Positions 16,496 to 25,604 are shown, counted from the first letter of the stretch. The stretch is DNA of 64,000 nucleotides from DAOUVR01 sp034430535 (GCA_964443325.1 CAYUCL010000005.1:1-64000); one strand, 5' to 3'. Made by a program: numbers and translations. Notes: generated by a model not told the origin, from the sequence alone.

Positions 16496-17374
16496 TCATC
16501 TCTCAATGTATCTGGCCAGCATTTTCTCGGCCGAGACTATCCCTTTCTCTATACCAAGCTCCTTAATTCCCATTCCCATGGCCAGACCCATCAGTTGGGT
16601 AAAGAAAAGGACTGGGATATTATAATGGGTCTTGAACTTCTTGTTGACTCGCCCCTGGTATACATCCAAGTTCGTTTGGCACAGTGGGCAGACAGTGATA
16701 ATACACTCTGCGCCGCCAGCGACAGCGGAATCGAGCAGTTTGTTTATCAGCCCTAAAGCGACATCCTCCTCGGATATAATCAGTGACCCCCCACAGCAGC
16801 GAGCCTTGAGTGGAAATGGCGTAGCTTCCGCCCCCAGGCTCTCAATCAGGCGATCTAGAGATTGAGGGGATTCTGGGTGATCGAAGCTTGGTCCGGGCCG
16901 CACCATCTGGCAGCCATAGTAAGCGGCTACTTTTAGACCACTAAGATCTCTTTTAACCCTGGATGCGATTTCGTCATTGCCAATGTCATTCACAAATATA
17001 TCAAGTAGGTGCCGTACCCTAACAGTGCCATGATACTCAAGATCACCGACTGCCAGGGCATCATCTACCTTGGCCCTAAGTTCAGGGTACTCCTTAAGGT
17101 ATGAATTAGTCCTGCTCAAGATGACATGGCAGGCGCTGCAGGGTGTTACCAGATCAAGCCCCCTTTTCTCAGCCAGCGCCAGGTTGCGAGCTGAGGTGCA
17201 AAGGGAAGCCAGTTCGTCAACGGAGGTATAAGGTGTAGAACCGCAGCAGTTCCAATCCTCAAGCTCGACGAGTTCCACATCCAAAGCCTTGGAGACGGCC
17301 AGTGCAGACGAGCCATATGCCTTGGCCCCACCGTGTGATACCGAGCAGCCAGGGAAATAAGTGTAGTATCTCAC
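16496..17374 (-). CDS. hdrB: Heterodisulfide reductase subunit B (two CCG domains)
   Basis: Catalytic disulfide-reducing subunit, 292 residues. Both cysteine-rich CCG domains are complete: first PGCSVSHG ... NCCGS ... CSACH, second YYGCQM ... RCCGGS ... CPLCQTN. In the family these bind the two noncubane [4Fe-4S] clusters that cleave a disulfide. Starts in ATGA overlap with hdrC. The natural substrate in a bacterium without coenzyme M/B is not known, so the acceptor here is open. Confidence 0.94.
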   Translation of the reverse strand: MRYYTYFPGCSVSHGGAKAYGSSALAVSKALDVELVELEDWNCCGSTPYTSVDELASLCTSARNLALAEKRGLDLVTPCSACHVILSRTNSYLKEYPELRAKVDDALAVGDLEYHGTVRVRHLLDIFVNDIGNDEIASRVKRDLSGLKVAAYYGCQMVRPGPSFDHPESPQSLDRLIESLGAEATPFPLKARCCGGSLIISEEDVALGLINKLLDSAVAGGAECIITVCPLCQTNLDVYQGRVNKKFKTHYNIPVLFFTQLMGLAMGMGIKELGIEKGIVSAEKMLARYIER

Positions 17375-17943
17375 GACATCCCTCCCAGTACTTCAGCCTT
17401 GTCCAGAATGGCTCTAAGCTGGCGCTCTGCTTCCGGCTTCAATCTTCTTGCTTTGACAGACATGCGCCCATGCTTGAGTAAAGTGAGCGCCAGAGGTGCC
17501 ATCCTGAGGGCACGCAATGGATTGCTAAGGAGATAGAACCACATCATGAACCCCACCTCGGGGACGCTTCCAATGCTATATACAAAGTCGCTAAAGCTTC
17601 TGTACATGGTGGGCGTACGTGTCCGCTCACTGCTCAGGCGCCGGCTGACAGCCAGACATTCCAGGGCATGCATCAGCTCAGTCGGCTTGACATCCCTAGG
17701 GCAACGCACTGTGCAGAGATAGCACGAGGCGCAAAACCACATGGCGTTACTGGACAAGACCTCCTCCCGCATGCCAGCCCGTGCCATGGCAATGAGCATC
17801 CGGGGGGTATGGTCCATCCTGCCAGCGTTGGGACAAGATGCGGAGCAGGTACCACACTGAATACAATCACGGATGCGCTCGCCGCCAGGTATGGCACAGA
17901 TTTCTTCTACAAAAGTGTTACTGCGTTGCACTTTTGTCTCCAT
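17371..17943 (-). CDS. hdrC: Heterodisulfide reductase subunit C (2x[4Fe-4S])
   Basis: A 190-residue ferredoxin-like subunit passing electrons from HdrA to HdrB. Cys motifs CIQCGTCSASCPNA and CASCYLCTVRCPRD fit two [4Fe-4S] clusters. The C-terminal part has a hydrophobic stretch (GFMMWFYLL) but no clear membrane anchor. It is the first gene of the redox operon, whose promoter should lie in 17944-18010. Confidence 0.93.
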   Translation of the reverse strand: METKVQRSNTFVEEICAIPGGERIRDCIQCGTCSASCPNAGRMDHTPRMLIAMARAGMREEVLSSNAMWFCASCYLCTVRCPRDVKPTELMHALECLAVSRRLSSERTRTPTMYRSFSDFVYSIGSVPEVGFMMWFYLLSNPLRALRMAPLALTLLKHGRMSVKARRLKPEAERQLRAILDKAEVLGGMS

Positions 17944-18010
17944 CGCATACCCACCTTTATAACATAATATCTTAACTCCATTATATTTCTACCCATTTAG
18001 TTTAATCAAA

Positions 18011-18046
18011 CAAAATAAAAGGGGGCAATTACCCATTACCCCCCTT
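18011..18046 (-). terminator. Rho-independent terminator after the small membrane proteins
   Basis: On the minus strand AAGGGGG pairs with CCCCCTT (18040-18046 with 18019-18025) and is followed by TTATTTTGTTT. It lies 22 bases after the stop at 18069 and separates the small membrane protein genes from the Hdr operon, which therefore should have its own promoter just downstream. Confidence 0.75.
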
Positions 18047-18068
18047 ACTTGATTCACACTCAAACATT

Positions 18069-18641
18069 TCACAAAGTCCCTCCCTTCGTCTCAGCTTCAT
18101 CAAGGAAGGTTGTGAGCTGATGTTCTGCCAATTCCCCTTCCTCCTTCCCAGCAGCCATGCCCACCATTGTCCTGCCGCGAACAATCTCCTCCGCCTCTTT
18201 TACCGCCTCAGCCCGTACCTCTGCCCGCCTCTTTTGCCTTTGCCGCGTAACGCGCATGACCCGATACAGGCCACTAACGTTCAGGTACCACAGGAACGCC
18301 ACTGGAACGAGTACAATGGGTATAGCCAACCCCACGACAAGAGCAGCCACCCACCCAAGTCCAGCAAGAGCCAGCCATATTAGTACGCCATAAATGACGA
18401 CCGGCGTGGCAACACCAGCGACGATCCGCACTGGTCTGCTCAAGATGCCCGATTTGACTCTCCTGCCAACAACAGCTACATGTCTGACCTCTCCCGCTTC
18501 ATGCCGATGGACAGCCTTCTTCTCTCGTGCCTTCTGGATGGCTGCGTAGATGCCGCCCATGTTCAGGTACCACAAGAAGGCCACTGGGAAAAGAATGAGA
18601 GGTATCGCAATTACCAGCGCCAGTATTACCGGCCATTCCAT
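18069..18641 (-). CDS. Membrane protein with a duplicated WYLN segment, function unknown
   Basis: I do not recognise the family. Two similar hydrophobic units appear within 190 residues: residues 1-35 (IPLILFPVAFLWYLNMGGIY) and about 80-125 (IPIVLVPVAFLWYLNVSGLY), each followed by a basic helix (AIQKAREKKA, RVMRVTRQRQKRR). The same unit makes up the neighbouring gene at 18693. The pattern suggests a membrane hairpin with a charged cytoplasmic tail. ATG 18641 has AGGAGC upstream. It is probably co-transcribed with 18693 and ends at a good terminator. Confidence 0.75.
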   Translation of the reverse strand: MEWPVILALVIAIPLILFPVAFLWYLNMGGIYAAIQKAREKKAVHRHEAGEVRHVAVVGRRVKSGILSRPVRIVAGVATPVVIYGVLIWLALAGLGWVAALVVGLAIPIVLVPVAFLWYLNVSGLYRVMRVTRQRQKRRAEVRAEAVKEAEEIVRGRTMVGMAAGKEEGELAEHQLTTFLDEAETKGGTL

Positions 18642-18692
18642 TTCAATAGCTCCTTTCTACGGTTGCCACCTGCTTCTGCTAGGTGGATTGTG

Positions 18693-18905
18693 TTATCGCC
18701 TAGTACCAACGAGTTCCTCGTCGGCAGGATGCTCCTCAGCCACCGCTCTGATATCCTCCTCGCGGGCAGCCCTTCTCTTTCGCGCCCCCTGAACGGCTGC
18801 GTAGATGCCGCCAATATTCAGGTACCACAAGAAGGCCACCGGGACGAGGATGATGGGTACCGCCACCACCAACGCAACTATGAATTCCCACTGCATCACT
18901 GACAC
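18693..18905 (-). CDS. Small membrane protein with one WYLN segment
   Basis: A 70-residue protein with one membrane segment (VPIILVPVAFLWYLNIGGIY) followed by a basic then acidic tail. It is a single-unit paralog of the downstream gene (18069), 51 bases away on the same strand. GAGGGGG lies just before its ATG. Function unknown; the repeated unit suggests local duplication. Confidence 0.72.
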   Translation of the reverse strand: MSVMQWEFIVALVVAVPIILVPVAFLWYLNIGGIYAAVQGARKRRAAREEDIRAVAEEHPADEELVGTRR

Positions 18906-19172
18906 CCCCTCTCTATGCCCTGCCTTGGCTTAAAAGCCCCAGGGCTACCATTTGGCCGGATTGAGTAAGAGTTGGATTAAATCGAAGAGATTTTTCTTCC
19001 ATGATTGTCATCCCTCTTACCTCCGATATAATGCTACCACGCTCATAGCTAAACCGGCTTCCGCCATGATGCCTGTTTGTGCTTGCCAAAACACCTACTT
19101 AACCCAAGCACCGGTAAGCATTTATGCCTAGCTGGAACAGCAAATACTTGAGCGAATCTACTTAGTCGAGTT

Positions 19173-19215
19173 AGCACTTGTGCTCGAGTCCAGCCAGGAA
19201 TAAGTATGGTATAAT
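19173..19215 (+). promoter_or_regulatory. Extended -10 promoter with nearby dyad, NarL gene
   Basis: TGGTATAAT (19207-19215) is a perfect -10 box with the extended TGn element, 24 bases before the TTG start at 19239, with AAAGGAG between. No good -35 is seen. The palindrome AGCACTTGTGCT (19173-19184) lies 25 bases upstream and could bind a regulator. The rest of the 333-base gap 18906-19238 holds nothing I recognise. Confidence 0.55.
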
Positions 19216-19238
19216 GGCAGCGACAAAGGAGAAGCGAT

Positions 19239-19904
19239 TTGGCCAAGATCAAAATTCTAATTGCTGATGACCATGCAGTAGTGCGGGAGGGCACTCGCCG
19301 GATTCTGGAGCAGGACCAGAAATTAGAGGTGGTGGCTGAGGCCGGCGATGGGGAGGAGGCTATAAGGCTGGCTACCAATCTCAAACCCGATGTTGCCATA
19401 ATCGACATCGCTATGCCCAACATCGATGGTATCGAAGCCACCAGGCAAATCAAGGCGCTTTGCCCTGACACAACCGTGCTGATCCTTACCGCCTATGACG
19501 ATGACCAGTTTATCTTCAGCCTGCTGGAAGCAGGGGCTGCTGGCTATCTGCTAAAAAGCGTTCGCGGCCGTGAACTCATCGATGCCGTGCGAGCGGTACA
19601 CGCCGGAGAGTCGGTGCTTCACCCCGCGATTGCTCGTAAAGTCCTAAACCGTTTTGTGCCCAGCTCTGGCAAGCCCACTAAAGAGGAGACATTGGATGTG
19701 CTCAGCCAACGGGAGATGGAGGTGCTCAAGTTAGCAGCCAGAGGTCTGAGCAACCAGGATATTGCTGAGGAGCTCTGTCTCAGTATGCGCACGATTCAGG
19801 GCCATCTGGGGCATATCTTCAACAAGCTACAGGTCAGTTCCCGAACTGAGGCCGTCATACGCGCTCTGAAAGAGGGCTGGGTCACTCTCGACGATATACC
19901 GTGA
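19239..19904 (+). CDS. NarL/FixJ-family response regulator
   Basis: A 221-residue regulator: receiver (residues 1-125, DDH at the N terminus, phospho-Asp56 in AIIDIAMP, Thr in LILTAYDDD, Lys in LLKSV) and a C-terminal LuxR-type helix-turn-helix (LSQREMEVLKLAARGLSNQDI ending in VSSRTEAVIRAL). Start is TTG 19239 with AAAGGAGA upstream; no in-frame ATG fits. Three bases separate its stop from the kinase gene, so the two form a classical NarX/NarL-like pair. Confidence 0.93.
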   Translation: MAKIKILIADDHAVVREGTRRILEQDQKLEVVAEAGDGEEAIRLATNLKPDVAIIDIAMPNIDGIEATRQIKALCPDTTVLILTAYDDDQFIFSLLEAGAAGYLLKSVRGRELIDAVRAVHAGESVLHPAIARKVLNRFVPSSGKPTKEETLDVLSQREMEVLKLAARGLSNQDIAEELCLSMRTIQGHLGHIFNKLQVSSRTEAVIRALKEGWVTLDDIP

Positions 19905-19907
19905 AGC

Positions 19908-21872
19908 TTGCTGCGCCGGAGTGTATGGGGTGTTGAAGTGTTAGGGCGACTTTCGACAAGCTGGCTGAAAATAGTTGTTCGTAGGTCGGGTTTCTGGCTT
20001 ATCGTCGCCATACTGGTGCTTATTACTCTTGTCCACTATGGGGAGGTCCTAGAGCAGCCAGCCTTTTTCACCCAACTGACGGCCACCCTCGGCCTGGAGC
20101 GACACGCTATCGAGAGAATCCTCTATCTAGCACCTATAGTCTGGGCTGGTTTCCTTTTCGGGAGAAGGGGTGCCCTGCTCATTTCGCTTGCTGCTCTCGC
20201 CTGTATGCTCCCCCGTGCTATATTCATCTCGCCATCCCCTACGGATGCCATTTTCGAGACGGCGGCCGTTTTCATTGTTGGCAACGTGCTGGTCATTGCC
20301 TTCCAATCGCTGCGCAGGGAGCGGGAGCGCCGCACCCAGCTTGCGGCCCTCAACCAGACCTCAAGAGTCATCTCCCAGTCTCTAGAATTGAGTCAGGTCT
20401 TGAAGAGCAGCATTGACAGCGTCATAGATGTCATGAGTGTTGATGCTGCAATGGTATTTCTCCTGGATGAAAAAGCTGGCGAGCTCGCTCTTGCCGCTCA
20501 CCTAGGTGTGTCAGCGGAGTTTGTACGAGAGTCAGGCAAGTTCAAACTGGGGGAAGACTTCAACAGCAGAGTGGTAGAGACGGGGCAATCGCTCTATATA
20601 GAGGATGTCTCTAAGGAGACCACCTCTGTTGGAATGACATTGGCTGCGGATTGGATACGATCTCAGCTCATCGTGCCCCTGAAATCCAAAGGAAAGGTTA
20701 TGGGCACCCTTTGTGTCGCCGCACGCAGCCAGCGCCACGTTCGTCCAGAAGAATTAGAGTTGGTCACCGCCATCGGCAATCAGGTTGGCGTTGCTATTGA
20801 GAATGCGCGCTTCTATGAACAGGAGCGGGAAGTGGCCGAGCAACTGCGGGCGTCTGAGGAAAGGTACCGAGAGCTATTTGAGACCGCCTATGATGCTATC
20901 TGGCTTCATGACTTGCAGGGAAACATCGTTGCAGCCAATGAGTCCTTTGTCAGGCTTACAGGATATGCCCCGGAGGAGTTAGGAAGCATAAAGGCGAGCC
21001 AGTTGATAGCAGAAGGCTGTCTAGACAGCGTCAAGGATATCGAAGACCCAATGCTCAAAGGCGAAGCAATAGGCAACCTCTCAGAAGCGACGCTGATTAG
21101 GAAGGACAAGGCTGAAGCGTTTATTCAGTTGTCCACCAGTCCCGTGTTCAGGGAAGGCCAACTTATAGGCTTTCAGCATATCGCCAGGGACATGACCGAA
21201 GAAAAACGAATGAAGGAGAACCTGCAATTCTACCTGGGGCAGGTTACAAGGGCTCAGGAAGAGGAAAGAAAGCGCATTGCTCGCGAGCTTCATGATGACA
21301 CCAGCCAGGCCCTCGTTGTCCTCTCCCGGCAGCTAGACGATCTCGCTTCTATGACCAAAGGGCTGTCTGAGGACAAAAGAGAGCTCTTGGAGAACCTGCG
21401 GCAGCAGACCAATAATATAATGGAGGGTGTGCGGCGCTTGAGCCAGGACCTTCGGCCCCCCACACTGGATCGCCTGGGCCTGCTGCCAGCGCTGGAATGG
21501 CTGGCCTCCAACATGAGCACAAACTCAGGGATAGCTATAGACATCAGCGTGCATGGCGCTGGACGCCGACTCTCCGCTGACGTAGAGCTACTGCTGTTCC
21601 GTATCGCCCAGGAGGCATTGAGTAATGTCTGGCGTCATTCTGAGGCAACCAAGGCACAGATCCTAGTGGAATTCGATGACAGAAAGACCAAGCTGACCGT
21701 CTCAGACAATGGTAAAGGTTTTGAGCTTCCAGGTTCAGCAGGCGATCTAGCAAGGAATGGTAAGCTTGGTCTGGCGGGGATGCAAGAACGAGCCCGCTTG
21801 CTTGGCGGTAGCGCCAAGGTGGAATCTGAGCCCGGCAAGGGCACCACGGTAACGATTGAGGCACCAGTATAA
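19908..21872 (+). CDS. GAF-PAS sensor histidine kinase (NarX/HisKA_3 type)
   Basis: A 654-residue kinase. Residues 15-130 form the same four-segment membrane module as the kinases at 281 and 4913 (RRGALLISLAALACMLPRAIFISP). A GAF domain follows (about 150-305), a PAS domain (about 320-440), then HisKA_3 with RIARELHDDTSQ (His462) and a short HATPase (about 550-654, VSDNGKGF, LGLAGMQERA). It is the partner of the NarL regulator immediately upstream; the TTG start at 19908 follows that stop by three bases. Likely targets include the cytochrome/ferredoxin gene downstream (inference from position only). Confidence 0.92.
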   Translation: MLRRSVWGVEVLGRLSTSWLKIVVRRSGFWLIVAILVLITLVHYGEVLEQPAFFTQLTATLGLERHAIERILYLAPIVWAGFLFGRRGALLISLAALACMLPRAIFISPSPTDAIFETAAVFIVGNVLVIAFQSLRRERERRTQLAALNQTSRVISQSLELSQVLKSSIDSVIDVMSVDAAMVFLLDEKAGELALAAHLGVSAEFVRESGKFKLGEDFNSRVVETGQSLYIEDVSKETTSVGMTLAADWIRSQLIVPLKSKGKVMGTLCVAARSQRHVRPEELELVTAIGNQVGVAIENARFYEQEREVAEQLRASEERYRELFETAYDAIWLHDLQGNIVAANESFVRLTGYAPEELGSIKASQLIAEGCLDSVKDIEDPMLKGEAIGNLSEATLIRKDKAEAFIQLSTSPVFREGQLIGFQHIARDMTEEKRMKENLQFYLGQVTRAQEEERKRIARELHDDTSQALVVLSRQLDDLASMTKGLSEDKRELLENLRQQTNNIMEGVRRLSQDLRPPTLDRLGLLPALEWLASNMSTNSGIAIDISVHGAGRRLSADVELLLFRIAQEALSNVWRHSEATKAQILVEFDDRKTKLTVSDNGKGFELPGSAGDLARNGKLGLAGMQERARLLGGSAKVESEPGKGTTVTIEAPV

Positions 21873-22120
21873 ACCTACTAAAGGTGGGGTCGATCATTTT
21901 GCCACCGACCTACAATATCGGCGCCCACAAGTCAACCAGCTATAGGCAAAGCGCTATAACCTCTTACCTTTGTTCGCTAGGCGAGGCGAAGGTGTACTAG
22001 CATCATTTTCCGTATCAATCCCTCCCTTTTCCACCCTCGCTTTTAAAATGTAACAAAAGTCGCATACAGACTCTATCTCCTGATATATCATTAATCGCGT
22101 CAATAAAAGAGATGTAGGTT

Positions 22121-22819
22121 ATGACCAACAAGAACATCGGTGAAACAAGTCGGAAAAGCAGCAGGCGCATATTTCACTGGGTAGTAGCCGGGGCGTTCCT
22201 CACCATGTTAATTACCGGCTTGATTATATACACACCAACCTTCTCTGGATTGGCTTCCGGTAGCTGGACCCGCCTTGTTCACCGCATTGGTGCGGTGATC
22301 CTGGTAGGTGCCCCTGTAATATATGCCCTGCTCAACCGCAAGGCCGCTCGGCAGTGGCTGCGTGAAGCCGCAGTCTGGAATAAAAGTGCCTCCGTGGCAC
22401 CATATGTCCTCAACACCTGGAGAAGGAGACACAAGCTACTGATATCGGCGGGTTACCTCCTTTTTGCACTGACGGGGACGATACAGTGGTTCCTGAAAGA
22501 GATGGTATCATCCGACGTGTTCTATATATCCTTGTTCATTCACGATATCCTTTTCTTCTCTGCTATCGTAGTGCTGCTTTACCACATTTACTTCGAGTTA
22601 TACTGGTGGCTATGGAAGAGGAGATACTGCCGCCGGTGCAGTTTTGCCTACTGTCTTGATGCATGTCCTGTTGGCGCTATTGCCATTGGGAGAGATGGCA
22701 CCATCGAGCGAAACACCCAAAGGTGTAACAATTGCAGGCTCTGCATGGAGGTTTGTAAACGTAATTCCTACTACAAAAGAGCTATTGGACCCGTGCAGAG
22801 AGAACCTCAAGTTGAATAA
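22121..22819 (+). CDS. Membrane cytochrome b (FdnI/b561-like) fused to a ferredoxin domain
   Basis: A 232-residue membrane protein. Residues 20-175 have four hydrophobic segments with His residues placed as in formate dehydrogenase gamma/cytochrome b561 proteins (RRIFHWVVAGAF, LVHRIGA, FIHDILF, LLYHIYFELYWW). The C terminus has two [4Fe-4S] motifs, CRRCSFAYCLDACPVG and CNNCRLCMEVCKRN, facing the cytoplasm. It could pass electrons between a cytoplasmic ferredoxin-type donor and membrane quinone. ATG 22121 has a weak ribosome site. No dehydrogenase subunit adjoins it. Confidence 0.82.
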   Translation: MTNKNIGETSRKSSRRIFHWVVAGAFLTMLITGLIIYTPTFSGLASGSWTRLVHRIGAVILVGAPVIYALLNRKAARQWLREAAVWNKSASVAPYVLNTWRRRHKLLISAGYLLFALTGTIQWFLKEMVSSDVFYISLFIHDILFFSAIVVLLYHIYFELYWWLWKRRYCRRCSFAYCLDACPVGAIAIGRDGTIERNTQRCNNCRLCMEVCKRNSYYKRAIGPVQREPQVE

Positions 22820-22869
22820 GTAAGTTGGAGCAACGGAGACATTGGCATATTCCGGATACATCTAAGGAT

Positions 22870-24231
22870 TCAGGATAATTTCAGGTTACGCAGGCGACTC
22901 AGCAGGGCCTCTTCCTCTTCAGGTAGTATGGTACGAGGGTCGAGGAGCAGGAGGTCTTTCTCAATCCGCCCGATGACCATAGGTGACCCTCTGCGCAGTT
23001 GGTTCGCCAATTGGCTGACTTTGCCTCTGCCTTTGATAGCCACCAGGCGGGTTGGTAAGGTGCCCCCAGGTAGGCTACCACCTCCTACCATCGATTCCCC
23101 TTCTACAACCGACGCTGCATCACCCAACAATCGGCTCCATCTTTCGGCACGCTCCTCTATTTCCTCCAGGGATTCAGAAATCATCCGCCACACCGGGATC
23201 TTGCTTTCTGCCTCACCCTTTAGATAGTGGCGAAGCGTCGTCGCCAGCCCGGCCAATCTTATCTTGTCGATGCGCGCCGCACGGGCCAATGGATGCCTCC
23301 GCAGCCTATCCATAAGGCTACGTTGGCCCACGATTATACCCGCTTGAGGTGCGCCCAGAAGTTTGTCCGCGGAGGACATGGCCAGTCCTACTCCAGCCGC
23401 AATGCTCTGCTGAAGCATAGGCTCAAGGCCCAATCCGAATCTGGTTGTATCCAGGAGGCAGCCGCTGCCCAGGTCATCAAGCACTGGAAGGTCATAGCGG
23501 TCCCCTAGTTGAATCAAATCTTCAAGCGCAACTGCCTGAGTAAAGCCCATCACCACGAAGTTGCTGGAGTGGACTCGGAGGAGAGCCGCGGTGCGGGGAG
23601 TGACTGCCTCTTCATAGTCCGATAGATAGGTGCAGTTAGTGGTGCCCACCTCTACCAGTTTGGCCCCGCTCTGGCGCATCACATCGGGAATACGAAAACC
23701 GCCACCGATCTCCACCGCCTGCCCTCGGGAGACAATCACCTCTTTACGTTTAGCCAGGGCGCTGAGCGACAGGAGCACTGCCGAAGCGTTGTTGTTTACT
23801 ACTAGTGCAGCCTCAGCTCCGGTCAGTTGACACAGCAGCGATTCAATGTGAACCTGGCGGGAGCCCCGCTTCCCGCTATCCAAGTTGATCTCCAGATTGG
23901 TGTAGCCCCTGGCACACTCCTCCATAGCCGCCGTCGACTCTTCGCTTAATGGTGCCCTGCCCAGGTTGGTATGGAGAATGACGCCAGTAGCATTGATCAC
24001 GCGGCGCAGGCTGGGCTCTATTATGGAATGGGCAAGGGCGCAGACCGACTCTGCCATCTGGTCAAACGTGGGTGCAGGTTCGCCCCGAGCGATGTGAAGA
24101 CGTACCTCATCAAGGTGTTGCCGTATTACCCGCAGCACAAAGGGGCGGGAATAGGCCTCCTCAAGACGCTGAATGCGCCCATTGGATAGCAACCTATCCA
24201 CGCTTGGGAGACTACGTAATTTTTCATCCAT
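22870..24231 (-). CDS. selA: L-seryl-tRNA(Sec) selenium transferase
   Basis: PLP enzyme that converts seryl-tRNA(Sec) to selenocysteyl-tRNA(Sec) with selenophosphate. The 453 residues match normal SelA length. Marks: LPSVDRLL near the start, NATGVILHTNLGRAPLS, VNNNASAVLL, the PLP-binding Lys in SSADKLLGAPQAGIIVG, and a C-terminal GRGKVSQLANQLR. It is divergent from the yedE-selB operon, with 236 bases between the starts, so a shared control region is likely. Confidence 0.96.
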   Translation of the reverse strand: MDEKLRSLPSVDRLLSNGRIQRLEEAYSRPFVLRVIRQHLDEVRLHIARGEPAPTFDQMAESVCALAHSIIEPSLRRVINATGVILHTNLGRAPLSEESTAAMEECARGYTNLEINLDSGKRGSRQVHIESLLCQLTGAEAALVVNNNASAVLLSLSALAKRKEVIVSRGQAVEIGGGFRIPDVMRQSGAKLVEVGTTNCTYLSDYEEAVTPRTAALLRVHSSNFVVMGFTQAVALEDLIQLGDRYDLPVLDDLGSGCLLDTTRFGLGLEPMLQQSIAAGVGLAMSSADKLLGAPQAGIIVGQRSLMDRLRRHPLARAARIDKIRLAGLATTLRHYLKGEAESKIPVWRMISESLEEIEERAERWSRLLGDAASVVEGESMVGGGSLPGGTLPTRLVAIKGRGKVSQLANQLRRGSPMVIGRIEKDLLLLDPRTILPEEEEALLSRLRNLKLS

Positions 24232-24309
24232 CCCGAACGCAATCTAGCACACCCCCCAAAACCTGTCAAACGAGTTTTTATTGTAGTAATTCGTAGATAT
24301 TAACAAGAT

Positions 24310-24354
24310 TTGACAGCGTTTATGCTTGTAGTCTATACTTGAATTAAGTATAGA
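24310..24354 (+). promoter_or_regulatory. Promoter and overlapping operator of the selenium operon
   Basis: TTGACA (24310-24315), an 18-base spacer and TATACT (24334-24339) form a strong sigma-70-like promoter. A perfect 9-bp inverted repeat, TCTATACTT at 24332-24340 and its complement at 24346-24354 with a 5-base centre, lies exactly over the -10 box. A bound repressor would block transcription. It sits between selA (-) and yedE (+). Confidence 0.65.
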
Positions 24355-24467
24355 AAATTAATATGGAGAGGGGGTGGGATCGATGATGAAGCAACGGACA
24401 TGAGCTGTGGAGTTGCGAAGAGCGTGGCTCTTTGACATGTTAACAGCAATTATGAAAGGAGGGCCTT

Positions 24468-25586
24468 TTGTCGCGTGCTTCACGTCTGTTCACGCCTGGT
24501 ACATTGATCTTTGCCTCCGCACTGGTTATCGGTACCCTGGCAGCATTGCTGGTAAAGTGGGGAAACCCACCCAATATGGGAATATGCGTAGGATGCTTCC
24601 TGAGAGACATTTCGGGAGCGCTGAACCTACACAGCGCCGCGCCAGTACAGTATCTGCGCCCTGAGATACTAGGATTTGTTTTGGGCAGCTTTGGTGCTGC
24701 CTACGCCTTCGGCGAGTTTCGGGCTAGGGGTGGCTCCGCACCGATAGTCCGATTTTTATTGGGCGCGTTCGTAATGATCGGGATACTGATGTTCATGGGT
24801 TGTCCCGTCCGAGCGCTGCTCAGGCTCGCCGGTGGCGACCTCAATGCCATCCTCGGCCTTGCCGGCATAGCGTTTGGTGCCTTCATCGGTGTTCTCCTCC
24901 TCAAGAGAGGGTTTACTCTGGGGCGCTCGTCGAAGCTGCCAACGGCAGCCGGTTGGATAATGCCAATGATAATGCTGGGCCTTCTGATTCTAGCTATCAT
25001 TACGCCTAGTTTCATAACCTACAGCACTTCTGGCCCAGGCTCCATGCACGCAGCGCTGATATTCTCTCTTGCCGTAGGACTCCTGGTGGGCGTGCTTGCT
25101 CAGCGAACCAGGATGTGCTTTGTCGGGGGCTGGCGCGATCTATTCCTTGTCAGAGACACCTACCTGTTTAAGGCAATAGTTGGCCTTTTCACCGCAGCGC
25201 TGTTGGTAAACCTGATCCTTACCTATGGCTTTGGTGGCGGGTATTTCTCTATTGGCTTCGAGGTTCAGCCCGCTGCGCATAGCAACCACCTCTGGAACTT
25301 CCTCGGGATGACGTTGGTGGGCATAGGGGCAACACAGCTCGGTGGTTGCCCGCTGCGCCAGTCGATCCTCAGCGGCGAGGGAGACACCGATGCCGCAGTA
25401 ACCGTTCTCGGCCTGCTTGCCGGCGCTGCTGTGGCCCACAATTTCACCCTGGCAAGCTCTGGCGCAGGGCCGACCAGCCTGGGGCCATGGGCAGTGGTTT
25501 TAGGGCTGGTAATATGCATAGGCCTTGGCTTGCTCATGGGAGAGAGGGGAATACTCGCTGGCTTCTTCACACGCCAGAAGGCTTGA
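24468..25586 (+). CDS. yedE: YedE-family putative selenium transporter
   Basis: A 372-residue polytopic membrane protein of the YeeE/YedE family with about nine hydrophobic segments. Conserved Cys/Gly motifs MGICVGCFLRD, MGCPVRALLR, RMCFVGGWRDLFL and LGGCPLRQSI match the members found beside selenium genes. Start is TTG 24468 because GAAAGGAGGG lies just upstream and the membrane segment starts soon after. It is first in the operon and followed after 18 bases by the DUF3343 gene. Selenium uptake is inferred from family context; sulfur compounds are possible substrates. Confidence 0.9.
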   Translation: MSRASRLFTPGTLIFASALVIGTLAALLVKWGNPPNMGICVGCFLRDISGALNLHSAAPVQYLRPEILGFVLGSFGAAYAFGEFRARGGSAPIVRFLLGAFVMIGILMFMGCPVRALLRLAGGDLNAILGLAGIAFGAFIGVLLLKRGFTLGRSSKLPTAAGWIMPMIMLGLLILAIITPSFITYSTSGPGSMHAALIFSLAVGLLVGVLAQRTRMCFVGGWRDLFLVRDTYLFKAIVGLFTAALLVNLILTYGFGGGYFSIGFEVQPAAHSNHLWNFLGMTLVGIGATQLGGCPLRQSILSGEGDTDAAVTVLGLLAGAAVAHNFTLASSGAGPTSLGPWAVVLGLVICIGLGLLMGERGILAGFFTRQKA

Positions 25587-25604
25587 TAGCGAGGGGAGGT
25601 ATGT

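Noticed and set aside
24407..24664. An overlapping 85-residue frame at the start of yedE
   Set aside because: It conflicts with the membrane protein frame, which has the better ribosome site and clear family motifs.
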